A DNA stretch of 64,000 nucleotides from Pseudoxanthomonas sp. Root630 (GTDB lineage: Bacteria; Pseudomonadota; Gammaproteobacteria; Xanthomonadales; Xanthomonadaceae). Every line of letters starts with the position of its first letter. Position 1 is the stretch's first letter. The stretch lies in NCBI RefSeq assembly GCF_001427585.1, contig NZ_LMGY01000016.1:335440-399439 (forward strand). Reading direction: 5' to 3'. Below the pieces are notes generated by a model that did no database searches, had not been told where the DNA came from, and was given only the letters and a program-made list of their open reading frames with translations. A program made the translations under genes and the position numbers. Below are positions 8,928-16,507 of this stretch, piece after piece.

Positions 8928-9809
8928 TCAGGCGAACGTGCCCTGCTGCGCACGCAACGCGGCGATGCGTTCTTCCAGCGGCGGATGGCTCAGGAACAGC
9001 TTCTTCATGCCCTGGCCGATGCCGCCGGCGATGCCGAACGCCTCTACCTGCGCCGGCAAGGTGCTGGGACGCTGCTGCTGCGACAGACGCTCCAGCGCGG
9101 AGATCATCTTCTGGCGGCCGGCCAACGACGCGCCACCGTGGTCGGCGCGGAATTCGCGACGGCGCGAGAACCACATGGCGATCATCGTCGCGAACAGGCC
9201 GAACACCACTTCCAGCACCATCACGATGATGTAGTAGCCGAAGCCGCGGCCGCCGCCCTCGCGGTTGCCGGACAGGAACCCGTCGACGATGCCGCCCACC
9301 ACGCGCGCCAGCACGATGACGAAGGTGTTCAGCACGCCCTGCAGCAGCGCCATGGTGACCATGTCGCCGTTGGCGACGTGGCTGACCTCATGACCGAGCA
9401 CCGCTTCGGCTTCATCGCGGCTCATCGAGCGCAGCAGGCCGGTCGAGACCGCGACCAGCGCGTTGTTGCGGTTGGCGCCGGTGGCGAAGGCGTTGATCTC
9501 GGGCGCGTCGTAGATGGCGACCTCCGGCATGCCGATGCCCGCGGCCTGCGCCTGGCGCTGCACGGTAGCCACCAGCCAGCGCTCGGCGTCGTTGCGCGGC
9601 TGTTCGATCACCTGGGCGCCGGTGGCGCGCTTGGCCATCCACTTGGAGGTCAGCAGGGAGATCAGCGAGCCGCCGAAGCCGAGCACGGCTGCCATGGGTA
9701 GCAGCACGGCCAATCGTTGGGGATTCACACCCAGCAGCGAAAGTACAACGCTGACCAGGATCAGCACTGCCAGATTGGCTGCAAGGAAAAGGCTGACACG
9801 CGTGAACAC
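8928..9809 (-). CDS. htpX: Membrane zinc metalloprotease HtpX
   Basis: M48B inner-membrane protease of 293 aa, involved in quality control of membrane proteins. Two N-terminal helices (about 4-28 and 35-52), the catalytic motif HEVSH (140-144), and the third zinc ligand region EFRADHGGA after two more helices follow the family plan. The start is GTG at 9809, preceded by GGAG at 8 nt and matching the E. coli start just before the first helix. An ATG-like extension to 9869 is non-homologous. Monocistronic with its own terminator; usually envelope-stress induced, though no CpxR site was identified. Confidence 0.95.
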   Translation of the reverse strand: MFTRVSLFLAANLAVLILVSVVLSLLGVNPQRLAVLLPMAAVLGFGGSLISLLTSKWMAKRATGAQVIEQPRNDAERWLVATVQRQAQAAGIGMPEVAIYDAPEINAFATGANRNNALVAVSTGLLRSMSRDEAEAVLGHEVSHVANGDMVTMALLQGVLNTFVIVLARVVGGIVDGFLSGNREGGGRGFGYYIIVMVLEVVFGLFATMIAMWFSRRREFRADHGGASLAGRQKMISALERLSQQQRPSTLPAQVEAFGIAGGIGQGMKKLFLSHPPLEERIAALRAQQGTFA

Positions 9810-9924
9810 GAGAGGAACTCCAGGAGAATATGCGAAGGTATACGGACGCAGAACTGCGGTTGCGGACACGCAAATTCAAGCAACTGCCTGACTACGTGGT
9901 TCAGCTTTCCTTTTCTTCCGACGA

Positions 9925-10845
9925 ATGACCGAGACCGATCCCCACCTCATCTATCGCGGACGCTTCGCGCCCTCGCCCACCGGCCGACTGCACTTCGGAT
10001 CGCTCGTGGCCGCGCTCGGCAGCTGGCTGCTGGCGCGCCACCACGGCGGGGAATGGCTCATCCGCGTGGAAGACCTCGATCCACCGCGCGAGATTCCCGG
10101 CGCCGCCCAGGCGCAGCTCGCGACGCTGGCCGCGTTCGGACTGATGTCCGACCTGCCCCTGCTCTGGCAGAGCCAGCGTCATGACCGCTACTCAGAGGCG
10201 CTAAGCCGACTCCTGGCCGACGGCGCCGCCTTCGAATGCCGGTGCAGCCGCACCGACCTGGCGGCTGTTGGCGGCATCCATCGCGCCTGCGTCGCCCACG
10301 GCCCGGCGCGTCCGCCCGCCATCCGCCTGCGCGTGGCCGACGACAGCCGCGTGGCCTTCGTGGATGGCCTGCAGGGCCGCATCGAACAGGCGGTGGACCG
10401 CGAGGTGGGCGATGTGGTGCTGCGCCGTGCGGACGGCTTCTGGGCCTATCAACTGGCGGTCGTGGTCGACGACGCCGACCAGGGCATCACCGACGTGGTG
10501 CGCGGTGCGGACCTGCTCGATTCCACCCCGCGACAGATCCTGCTCCAGCGCGCGCTCGGCCTGCCCACGCCGCGCTACCTGCACCTGCCGCTGATCGTCG
10601 ATGCGGAGGGTCAGAAGCTGTCCAAGTCGATGGCCGCCTTGCCGATCGACGACCATGCCCCGCTGCCAGCGCTCCGGGCTGCGTGGACGGCCTTGGGACA
10701 ACCCGCCGCCGCGCTGGCCGACGCCCCGTCGGTCGCCGGGGCGCTGGCGTCTGCGCAGCGGCATTTCCGTCCCGAAGCGCTGCCAAAAGTGAGACATGCG
10801 ACGTTCGCTGCAGCGCACAACAAACCTGTCGCAGGCGCTGTCTAG
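9925..10845 (+). CDS. gluQ: Glutamyl-Q tRNA(Asp) synthetase
   Basis: Truncated glutamyl-tRNA synthetase paralogue of 306 aa that attaches glutamate to queuosine at position 34 of tRNA(Asp). It has the N-terminal catalytic domain only: [15 protein letters not shown] contains the HIGH-like motif (HFGS, 23-26), and KLSKS near 231-235 is the KMSKS counterpart. The anticodon-binding domain is absent, as expected. CRC in ECRCSR plus a downstream cysteine in RACVAH form the zinc site. In many proteobacteria it follows dksA; here it follows htpX divergently, with no dksA in view. Its stop codon overlaps a TAGAAT box before phaB. Confidence 0.93.
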   Translation: MTETDPHLIYRGRFAPSPTGRLHFGSLVAALGSWLLARHHGGEWLIRVEDLDPPREIPGAAQAQLATLAAFGLMSDLPLLWQSQRHDRYSEALSRLLADGAAFECRCSRTDLAAVGGIHRACVAHGPARPPAIRLRVADDSRVAFVDGLQGRIEQAVDREVGDVVLRRADGFWAYQLAVVVDDADQGITDVVRGADLLDSTPRQILLQRALGLPTPRYLHLPLIVDAEGQKLSKSMAALPIDDHAPLPALRAAWTALGQPAAALADAPSVAGALASAQRHFRPEALPKVRHATFAAAHNKPVAGAV

Positions 10846-10890
10846 AATCCAAGGGCCGTCGGCTTGCGACGGTCCAAGGAGATCTCCCAC

Positions 10891-11631
10891 ATGACAGCGC
10901 GCGTCGCCCTGGTCACCGGTGGCACCGGAGGTATCGGTACCGCCATCTGCAAGAAGCTGGCCGACATGGGCCACAAAGTCGCCACCAACTACCGCAACGA
11001 AGAGAAGGCGCGCGCGTGGCAGGCGCAGATGAAGGCCGACGGCTACGACATCGCGCTGGTCAAGGGCGACGTGACATCGCCCGACGAAGCGCAGGCGATG
11101 GTGAAGGAAGTCGAGCAGACGCTCGGCCCGGTCGAAGTGCTGATCAACAACGCCGGCATCACCCGCGACGGCACCTTCCACAAGATGTCGGCCACGCAGT
11201 GGGGCGACGTGATCAACACCAACCTCAACTCGGTGTTCAACGTCACCCGCCCGGTGATCGACGGCATGCGCGACCGCAAGTGGGGCCGCATCATCCAGAT
11301 CAGTTCGATCAACGGCCTGAAGGGCCAGTACGGCCAGGCCAACTACGCCGCGGCGAAGGCCGGCATGCACGGCTTCACCATTTCGCTGGCGCGCGAGAAC
11401 GCCAAGCTCGGCATCACGGTCAACACGGTCTCGCCCGGTTACGTCGCCACCGACATGGTGATGGCGGTGCCGGAGGAAGTCCGCGCCAAGATCGCCGCCG
11501 ACATCCCCACCGGCCGCCTGGGCAAGCCCGAGGAAATCGCCTACGCCGTGGCGTTCCTGGTGGACGAACAGGCCAGCTGGATCACCGGATCCAACCTGGA
11601 CATCAACGGCGGCCACCACATGGGTTGGTGA
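10891..11631 (+). CDS. phaB: Acetoacetyl-CoA reductase (PhaB type)
   Basis: 246-aa classical short-chain dehydrogenase. TGGTGGIGTAI is the nucleotide-binding glycine motif, NNAGITRDGTFHKM is the PhaB-characteristic segment, and the catalytic Ser and YxxxK are in QISSINGLKGQYGQANYAAAK. The ending TGSNLDINGGHHMGW is typical of PhaB, which reduces acetoacetyl-CoA to (R)-3-hydroxybutyryl-CoA with NADPH for polyhydroxyalkanoate. The ATG at 10891 follows AAGGAG. It lies upstream of phaR; no phaC synthase is in the window. A FabG-like role is possible. Confidence 0.9.
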   Translation: MTARVALVTGGTGGIGTAICKKLADMGHKVATNYRNEEKARAWQAQMKADGYDIALVKGDVTSPDEAQAMVKEVEQTLGPVEVLINNAGITRDGTFHKMSATQWGDVINTNLNSVFNVTRPVIDGMRDRKWGRIIQISSINGLKGQYGQANYAAAKAGMHGFTISLARENAKLGITVNTVSPGYVATDMVMAVPEEVRAKIAADIPTGRLGKPEEIAYAVAFLVDEQASWITGSNLDINGGHHMGW

Positions 11632-11637
11632 CACCCG

Positions 11638-11663
11638 GGGCGGCGCCGCAGGCGCCGCCCTTC
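11638..11663 (+). terminator. Hairpin terminator after phaB
   Basis: GGGCGGCGCC-GCA-GGCGCCGCCC directly follows the phaB stop, with only a short CTTCC tail. The stem is strong and the U-tract weak. Confidence 0.55.
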
Positions 11664-11681
11664 CATGGCCTGCACGTCGGC

Positions 11682-11695
11682 ATGCTGCGCAGCAT
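11682..11695. promoter_or_regulatory. Palindromic TGC-rich site upstream of phaR
   Basis: ATGCTGCGCAGCAT is a perfect 14-bp palindrome 100 bp before phaR. Further TGC-containing steps occur at about 11731-11762. Known PhaR proteins bind TGC-rich, CTGC/GCAG-type dyads and repress their own gene, so this is a candidate autoregulatory operator. Confidence 0.4.
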
Positions 11696-11794
11696 TATTC
11701 CTTGGCTGAACAGGGCAACCCCCTCTTGTGGCCTGTTGCAAGGGCTGTTGCGCTGCGTCATGCTGGCTCCATACGCGTTTAGAGTGAATGCTCA

Positions 11795-12298
11795 ATGGCT
11801 GCGATCCGCATCATCAAGAAGTACCCCAACCGTCGTCTGTACGACACCGAGATCTCCAGCTACATCACCATCGAGGACGTGCGCCAGTTGATCGTCGATG
11901 GCGAGGATTTCGAAGTCCGCGACGCCAAGACCGGCAACGACCTGACCCGCACCGTGCTGCTGCAGATCATCAGCGAGCAGGAGCAGGACGGCGAGCCCGT
12001 GCTCTCCACGCAGCTGCTGAGCCAGATCATCCGGTTCTACGGCGACTCCCTGCAGGGCTTCATGGGCAACTACCTGGAGCGCAGCATGCAGTTGTTCATG
12101 GAGCAGCAGCAGCAGTTCCGCAGCCAGATGGGCAACCTGCTGGGCCAGACCCCGTGGACCATGATGAACCAGCTGACCGAGCGCAACCTCGAGCTGTGGC
12201 AGGAATTCCAGCGCAACCTCAGCGGTGGCCTGGGCCGCCCGACGACGGTGAAGCCGAAGGAAACACCGCGCGAGACGCCCAAGACGCGCGCACGCTGA
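11795..12298 (+). CDS. phaR: Polyhydroxyalkanoate synthesis regulator PhaR
   Basis: 167-aa transcriptional repressor that binds DNA and nascent PHA and controls phasin genes. The N-terminal PhaR DNA-binding domain is unmistakable: IRIIKKYPNRRLYDTEISSYI and IEDVRQLIVDGEDFEVRDAKTG. A PHB-accumulation-regulatory domain (about 65-105) follows, then a Met/Gln-rich helical tail (MEQQQQFRSQMGNL) that may contact the polymer, and a basic end. Flanked on both sides by phaB-type reductases and followed by a strong terminator; probably autoregulated through the upstream palindrome. Confidence 0.96.
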   Translation: MAAIRIIKKYPNRRLYDTEISSYITIEDVRQLIVDGEDFEVRDAKTGNDLTRTVLLQIISEQEQDGEPVLSTQLLSQIIRFYGDSLQGFMGNYLERSMQLFMEQQQQFRSQMGNLLGQTPWTMMNQLTERNLELWQEFQRNLSGGLGRPTTVKPKETPRETPKTRAR

Positions 12299-12318
12299 GA
12301 CACCCTGTAGTGAAACCC

Positions 12319-12348
12319 GGCCCGCGCACGTTGCGCGGGCCTTTTTTT
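12319..12348 (+). terminator. Rho-independent terminator of phaR
   Basis: GGCCCGCGCA/TGCGCGGGCC stem with a CGT loop, followed by seven T residues. Confidence 0.93.
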
Positions 12349-12371
12349 AGCCCGCGACACAGGAAATACGC

Positions 12372-13112
12372 ATGACGCAACGCATTGCCGTGGTGACCGG
12401 TGGCCTGGGCGGCCTGGGCCTGGCCATCAGCCAGGCGCTGGCGCGCGCCGGCCGCAAGGTGGTGGCCGCCGACCTGCCCGCCTCTCCCGAACGCCTCGAA
12501 CGGTTCCATGCCGAAACCGCCGGCCTGGACATCGAGCCCGCCACCGTCGACGTGGCCGACTTCGATGCCTGCGCCGCCTTCGTGCAGGGTATCGAGGCGC
12601 AACATGGCGCGCTCGATATCCTGGTCAACAACGCCGGCATCACCCGCGACGCCACCCTGCGCAAGATGGACAGGGCGCAATGGGATGCGGTGATCGGGGT
12701 GAACCTGGACAGCGTGTTCAACCTCTGCCGCCATGCCGTGGACGGCATGCAGGCACGCGGCTTCGGCCGCATCGTCAACATCAGTTCGGTGAGCGGCCAG
12801 ACCGGCAACTTCGGCCAGGTGAACTACGCCGCGGCCAAGGCCGGCCTGCACGGTTTCTCGATGTCGCTGGCGCGCGAAGTCGCCCGCAAGGGCGTCACCG
12901 TCAACAGCGTCTCGCCCGGCTATGTGGAAACCCCGATGACCGCCGCCATGCCCGGCGAGGTGCGCGAGCGTACCGTCGCCGCGGTTCCGGTCGGCCGCAT
13001 CGGCCAACCCGACGACATCGCACGCGCCGTCGCCTTCCTCACCGCGGACGACGCCGGCTACATCACCGGCGCCAACCTGCCGGTCAACGGCGGCCTGTTC
13101 ATGAGCTTCTGA
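12372..13112 (+). CDS. Second PhaB/FabG-type short-chain reductase
   Basis: 246-aa short-chain dehydrogenase and clear paralogue of the gene at 10891. The Gly motif is TGGLGGLGLAI; NNAGITRDATLRKM, the SSVSGQTGNFGQVNYAAAK catalytic segment and the GGLFMSF end are PhaB-like. It probably reduces acetoacetyl-CoA or another 3-oxoacyl thioester with NADPH, but the cofactor loop (ADLPASPERLERF) differs from the first copy and substrate use may differ. It lies right behind the phaR terminator, so it has its own transcription or read-through. Confidence 0.85.
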   Translation: MTQRIAVVTGGLGGLGLAISQALARAGRKVVAADLPASPERLERFHAETAGLDIEPATVDVADFDACAAFVQGIEAQHGALDILVNNAGITRDATLRKMDRAQWDAVIGVNLDSVFNLCRHAVDGMQARGFGRIVNISSVSGQTGNFGQVNYAAAKAGLHGFSMSLAREVARKGVTVNSVSPGYVETPMTAAMPGEVRERTVAAVPVGRIGQPDDIARAVAFLTADDAGYITGANLPVNGGLFMSF

Positions 13113-13165
13113 CCGGAATCCCGGTCCCACGCCGACACACTTACGAATCCTCACGAGGCTCCCGC

Positions 13166-13336
13166 ATGAAACTCACCCCTCCCACCTTCGGCGTCTGGCT
13201 GATCGCGCTGCTGCTCGGCGGCGGCGGCATCGCCGCGAAGTTCGGCTATGTGCCGGTGCTGGCCCCGCACGCGTTCTGGCTGGTCGTCGCCGGCTTCGGC
13301 CTGCTGGTCGCGGCGACCGTCTTCAGCAAGCTCTGA
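13166..13336 (+). CDS. Small two-helix membrane protein
   Basis: 56-aa protein starting MKLTPPTFGVWL with two hydrophobic helices (about 8-25 and 33-53) around a short loop. The ATG at 13166 is preceded by CACGAGGCTCCCGC. It is a conserved-looking type of tiny Xanthomonad membrane protein with no known function. Confidence 0.6.
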   Translation: MKLTPPTFGVWLIALLLGGGGIAAKFGYVPVLAPHAFWLVVAGFGLLVAATVFSKL

Positions 13337-13379
13337 AGCACCGGGCTATGCTCCCGGCGTCGATCGTCGGGAGCTGTCC

Positions 13380-13598
13380 ATGGATCTGATCGCTTCGTTG
13401 TTGGGCGACCTGTGGGCCCGGCCCCGCCTGGTCGTCCCGCTGCTGCTCGGCGTCGCGGCCGGCCTGGGTCTGTTCCACTTGACCGGCAAGGAACCCTCGT
13501 CCGCCGCCATGGCGCTGGGCTGTGCGCTGCTCGGCCTGGTCATCGGGTTCGCGCTGGAGTACCTGCGCGAACCCTCCCCGCACGACCCTGACGCCTGA
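13380..13598 (+). CDS. Small hydrophobic membrane protein
   Basis: 72-aa protein, MDLIASLLGDLW at the start, two hydrophobic helices (about 17-33 and 42-60) and an acidic tail. It follows the 56-aa protein by 43 bp on the same strand and ends 3 bp before the convergent tail-tube gene. Function unknown. Confidence 0.6.
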   Translation: MDLIASLLGDLWARPRLVVPLLLGVAAGLGLFHLTGKEPSSAAMALGCALLGLVIGFALEYLREPSPHDPDA

Positions 13599-13601
13599 CC
13601 G

Positions 13602-14090
13602 TCATTCCATCTCGAAACGCTCGAACGCGATCTCCAGCGTTTCGAACAGCGTGTCGCCCAGCGCCGCGTCCATCGGCGAAGGCGTGTACGCCGCCGGTCT
13701 CGCCCGCAGGAAGCGCCAACGCATCACCGGGTTGCCCTGCTCGTCCAGCAACGTGATGGCGACGGTGCGTCGCGCATCGCCGCCATTGCGTGCCTCGTCC
13801 CACCACTGGTACCACGCCAACGAACCGATCACGCCCCGGCGCAGCACCAGGTTGTCGTAGTGGGTCAGGGTGGACAGCTTGATGGCTTCCGGCGTCTTGT
13901 CGTTGCCGTTGCGGTATTCATTGACCTGCAGGCGGGCTTCGGGGAACAACACCTCGGCCACGCCCCCGTCAGGTCCATCACCCAGTCCGAGATCGACGAG
14001 GAAGTTCATTCCGGCATACGGGCGGTCGCGCTGTACGGGCATGGGCAGGGGTTCCATGTGGGAAGGGAGGTGTACCCGCGTGGGGAACAC
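13602..14090 (-). CDS. Orphan phage-tail-tube (T4 gp19-like) protein
   Basis: 162 aa, belonging to the gp19/conserved phage tail region family of tube proteins of contractile injection systems. After a short leader the protein follows the family layout: YAGMNFLVDL, EVLFPEARLQVNEYRNGND, KLSTLTHYDNLVLRRGV, AWYQWWDE, the TVAITLLDEQGNPVMRWRF strand pair, and the ending DTLFETLEIAFERFE. In phages and eCIS such proteins stack as hexamers to form the inner tube. No sheath, baseplate, spike or ATPase gene lies nearby. The GTG at 14090 has a GGAAGAG sequence before it; ATG at 14057 or 14042 is also possible. Confidence 0.75.
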   Translation of the reverse strand: MFPTRVHLPSHMEPLPMPVQRDRPYAGMNFLVDLGLGDGPDGGVAEVLFPEARLQVNEYRNGNDKTPEAIKLSTLTHYDNLVLRRGVIGSLAWYQWWDEARNGGDARRTVAITLLDEQGNPVMRWRFLRARPAAYTPSPMDAALGDTLFETLEIAFERFEME

Positions 14091-14123
14091 TACTCTTCCA
14101 ACGCGATCCTTCGCGCCGAGAGG

Positions 14124-14492
14124 TCAGGCCGTCTTCGCCTGCCCGATCCACAACCGATTGCCGTCGGGATCGTCAATCCGGAACTCGCGCATGCCGTAGA
14201 ACGTGGTGTCCAGCGCGGGCACGTCCAGGCCGTTCGCGCGCGCCTGCGCATGGAAAGCGTCGATGTCGTCCGGATAGAGATAAAGCACCGCACCGCGCGG
14301 CGCGTCGGGGTTCACGTTGATCGACTGGTCCAGCATCATCCGGCAATCGCCCCAGCGCAGCTTCGCCCAGCCCCAGTCGTCGCGGCGATCTTCCACCGCG
14401 AAGCCCAGCTGTTCGTAGAACGCGATCGCCCGCGGCAGGTGGCGGACGGGTTGCATGGGGATGATGTGGGACACGGGGTTTTCCCGCTTCAT
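14124..14492 (-). CDS. Glyoxalase/bleomycin-resistance (VOC) family protein
   Basis: 122-aa single VOC module. MQPVRHLPRAIAFYEQLGF opens the first beta-alpha-beta unit, and FRIDDPDGNRLWIGQ is the characteristic end. Candidate metal ligands are a histidine in FHAQARA and the glutamate in GMREFRIDDPDG, but the set is not complete, so it may be a binding protein rather than an enzyme. The ATG at 14492 overlaps the stop of the upstream membrane protein in an ATGA arrangement, implying coupling. Confidence 0.8.
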   Translation of the reverse strand: MKRENPVSHIIPMQPVRHLPRAIAFYEQLGFAVEDRRDDWGWAKLRWGDCRMMLDQSINVNPDAPRGAVLYLYPDDIDAFHAQARANGLDVPALDTTFYGMREFRIDDPDGNRLWIGQAKTA

Positions 14493-14728
14493 TTGTCGTG
14501 GGGGTGCGTGAAGCGCGATGCAATGAGAATAAGCGTCGAGATCGCAAGTACGAACCAGCAGATCACGAAAACCCCGCCCGCGCACCACACAAGTGCAAAG
14601 AGCACGTCCGCAAGCATGTCGCGACCGGCATACCTCGCAGCACCGGAGCTGAGCCCCAAGACGAGCGCCACCCCCCATGCGCAGAACGCAACGCGTTTTG
14701 CGCGGCCGATGATGACGTCATCGGTCAC
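14489..14728 (-). CDS. Small membrane protein coupled to VOC gene
   Basis: About 79 aa with three hydrophobic stretches. No family recognised. The start is uncertain: GTG at 14728 is favoured because a longer frame (to 14776) would overlap the preceding gene. It overlaps the VOC gene by 4 nt. Confidence 0.45.
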   Translation of the reverse strand: MTDDVIIGRAKRVAFCAWGVALVLGLSSGAARYAGRDMLADVLFALVWCAGGVFVICWFVLAISTLILIASRFTHPHDK

Positions 14729-14760
14729 CGCGCGCCGAGTGCGCTCTTGCTGCAAGGGCC

Positions 14761-15000
14761 CTACTCCGCCGCCCACACCACATCGACACCTTCGGACTCG
14801 CCCACCGCCGTGCGCAGCAGCGCGACGAAACCGGCGCTGGCGCCCAGGCTTTCCAGCGCATCGATGGCGGTATGTTCGACGTAGTAATCCTGGTCCTTGG
14901 ACGACTCTTCTTCCATGTAGTCCACCAGCATCTGCAAGTCCGCTTCCGAGATGCTGCCCAGCGTGCGGCCACTGTCCTTTTCCGACAAACGAATGCTCAT
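14761..15000 (-). CDS. Small acidic conserved hypothetical protein
   Basis: 79 aa, MSIRLSEKDSGRTLGSI at the start, strongly acidic in the middle (DYMEEESSKDQDYYVEH), then a helix GASAGFVALLRTAV. It resembles the short Xanthomonad proteins sometimes mislabelled galactosyldiacylglycerol synthase; nothing here supports a glycosyltransferase. The ATG at 15000 follows GAGGAAAGGAAG, a strong ribosome site. Confidence 0.7.
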   Translation of the reverse strand: MSIRLSEKDSGRTLGSISEADLQMLVDYMEEESSKDQDYYVEHTAIDALESLGASAGFVALLRTAVGESEGVDVVWAAE

Positions 15001-15038
15001 GCGGTCTTCCTTTCCTCGAACGTTGGGGTGGATGGAGG

Positions 15039-15581
15039 TCAGCGCGGGGCGCCGTCGGCGCCCTTGCGCAGGAAGGCGGCCAGGCCGCCCAGTTGCAGGC
15101 CCTGCACCTTGTCCACGACGGGCGCGAACGTGCTCATGTCGTCCGGCGTATAACCGCCGGCGCGGTACCACAGGGTGATGCGGGTGCCGCCTTTCTCTTC
15201 GACGAAGCGCCATTCCAGCGCGCCGTGCAGGCCCATGCCCTGCAGCGGGCCGAGGCCGCCGGTCATGCGCATCAGCTTGCCGGGGTCGGTGAAGGTCACC
15301 GTCATGTGCCAGGCCTGCTGCGCGCCGTTGATCTCGCAGAAGCAACCGCCCACCTTGTCGCTGATGGACAGCTTCGATGCATCGCCCCACCACGTGTGGT
15401 CGGCGGGCCACCAGCGGCCGACGTCGTTCACCAGCGCTGCGTAGGCCACCTGCGGCGCGACGGGCACCCATTCGGAATTCTCGACGGTGAAGCCATTCGG
15501 CTGCGCGTCCTTGATCGCCGCCTGCGCTGGCCCGGCGACGGTCGCGACGGCCAGCAGGAAGGCGCCGGCCAGCGCCTTCAC
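15039..15581 (-). CDS. Secreted SRPBCC/START-fold protein
   Basis: 180 aa with a signal peptide (VKALAGAFLLAVATVAGPAQA, cleavage after about residue 22) and a START/polyketide-cyclase-like domain: VENSEWVPVAPQVAYAALV opens the fold, WWPADHTWWGDASKL is a Trp-rich strand, and a long C-terminal helix ends the domain. It probably binds a hydrophobic ligand in the periplasm. The GTG at 15581 overlaps the stop of the M48 gene (GTGA) with GGGAG upstream, so the two are coupled. Confidence 0.75.
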   Translation of the reverse strand: MKALAGAFLLAVATVAGPAQAAIKDAQPNGFTVENSEWVPVAPQVAYAALVNDVGRWWPADHTWWGDASKLSISDKVGGCFCEINGAQQAWHMTVTFTDPGKLMRMTGGLGPLQGMGLHGALEWRFVEEKGGTRITLWYRAGGYTPDDMSTFAPVVDKVQGLQLGGLAAFLRKGADGAPR

Positions 15582-16489
15582 TTCGCCGCTCCCTGCGGAC
15601 AGAACTTGGCGCGATACGCCATGGCCTTGGGCATCAGTGCGGTGAGGTTCTGGATGCGCGTACCGGGATTCGGGTGCGTCGACGAGAATTCCGGCGGCGC
15701 CTGTCCGCCACTGGCTTCGCTCATGCGCTGCCACAGCGGCACGGCTTCTTCCGGGTTGAAGCAGGCGGCCGCCGCCAGCATCAGGCCCACTTCGTCGGCC
15801 TGGGTCTCGTGTTCGCGCGCGTAGGGCAACAGGTAGCCGTAGCCCATCGCGGCCATCACCATCTGCTGCTGTTGCGGGTCCATGCCGCTCATCGCGCCCG
15901 CCATCTGCCCGATCTGGGTGAGCTTCTGCTGCGACATGCGCTGGGCGCCGTGGCGCAGCAGCGCGTGGGCGATCTCGTGGCCCATCACCACGGCGACGGC
16001 GTCGGCGTTCTTGGCCACCGGGATCAGCCCGGTATAGACGGCCATCTTGCCGCCGGGCAGGCAGAACGCGTTGGCCTGGTCGGACTGGATCACGTTGACG
16101 TCCCAGTCGAAGGACTTCCAGTTGCCGTTGGGCTGGGTGCCCTTCTCCGCCGCGATGGCGGCCTCGACCTCGGGCACTTTCGCGATCAGCCGCTGGGCGA
16201 TGCTGCGCACCTGCTGGGCGATCTGCGAATTGGGGTCGACCGGTTGCTCCTGCTGCAGGATCTCCTCGTAGGCCTGCAGGCCGAGGGCCTTCTCTTCCTC
16301 CACGCCGATCGAGTTGTCGATCAACACCTTCTCGCCGGTGTACGGATCGACGACGCGGTTGTTCAGGTAGTAGCAGCCGCCGTAGACCAGGAACCCCAGC
16401 AGGATGATCCAGCGGAGGTTGCCCAGTCCGCCGCCCCGCCGCCCGCCACCCTGCCCGTACTGCGAGCGCCCGTAAGGATCTTGCCTCAT
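15578..16489 (-). CDS. M48 family metalloprotease (LoiP/YggG-like)
   Basis: 303-aa zinc protease. A Gly-rich, basic N-terminus and one transmembrane helix (about 28-45) precede the M48 domain with GHEIAHALLRHGAQR as active site and EHETQADEVGLMLAAAA as the third-ligand helix; STHPNPGTRI is the family C-terminal motif. It probably faces the periplasm and degrades damaged envelope proteins. The ATG at 16489 follows GGGAGAGGG. It is first in a coupled pair with the SRPBCC gene. Confidence 0.88.
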   Translation of the reverse strand: MRQDPYGRSQYGQGGGRRGGGLGNLRWIILLGFLVYGGCYYLNNRVVDPYTGEKVLIDNSIGVEEEKALGLQAYEEILQQEQPVDPNSQIAQQVRSIAQRLIAKVPEVEAAIAAEKGTQPNGNWKSFDWDVNVIQSDQANAFCLPGGKMAVYTGLIPVAKNADAVAVVMGHEIAHALLRHGAQRMSQQKLTQIGQMAGAMSGMDPQQQQMVMAAMGYGYLLPYAREHETQADEVGLMLAAAACFNPEEAVPLWQRMSEASGGQAPPEFSSTHPNPGTRIQNLTALMPKAMAYRAKFCPQGAAK

Positions 16490-16507
16490 CACCCTCTCCC
16501 TGGCGGC

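Noticed and set aside
13602-14090. Prophage or eCIS cluster around the tail-tube gene
   Set aside because: No other phage or injection-system gene within reach; treated as an orphan.
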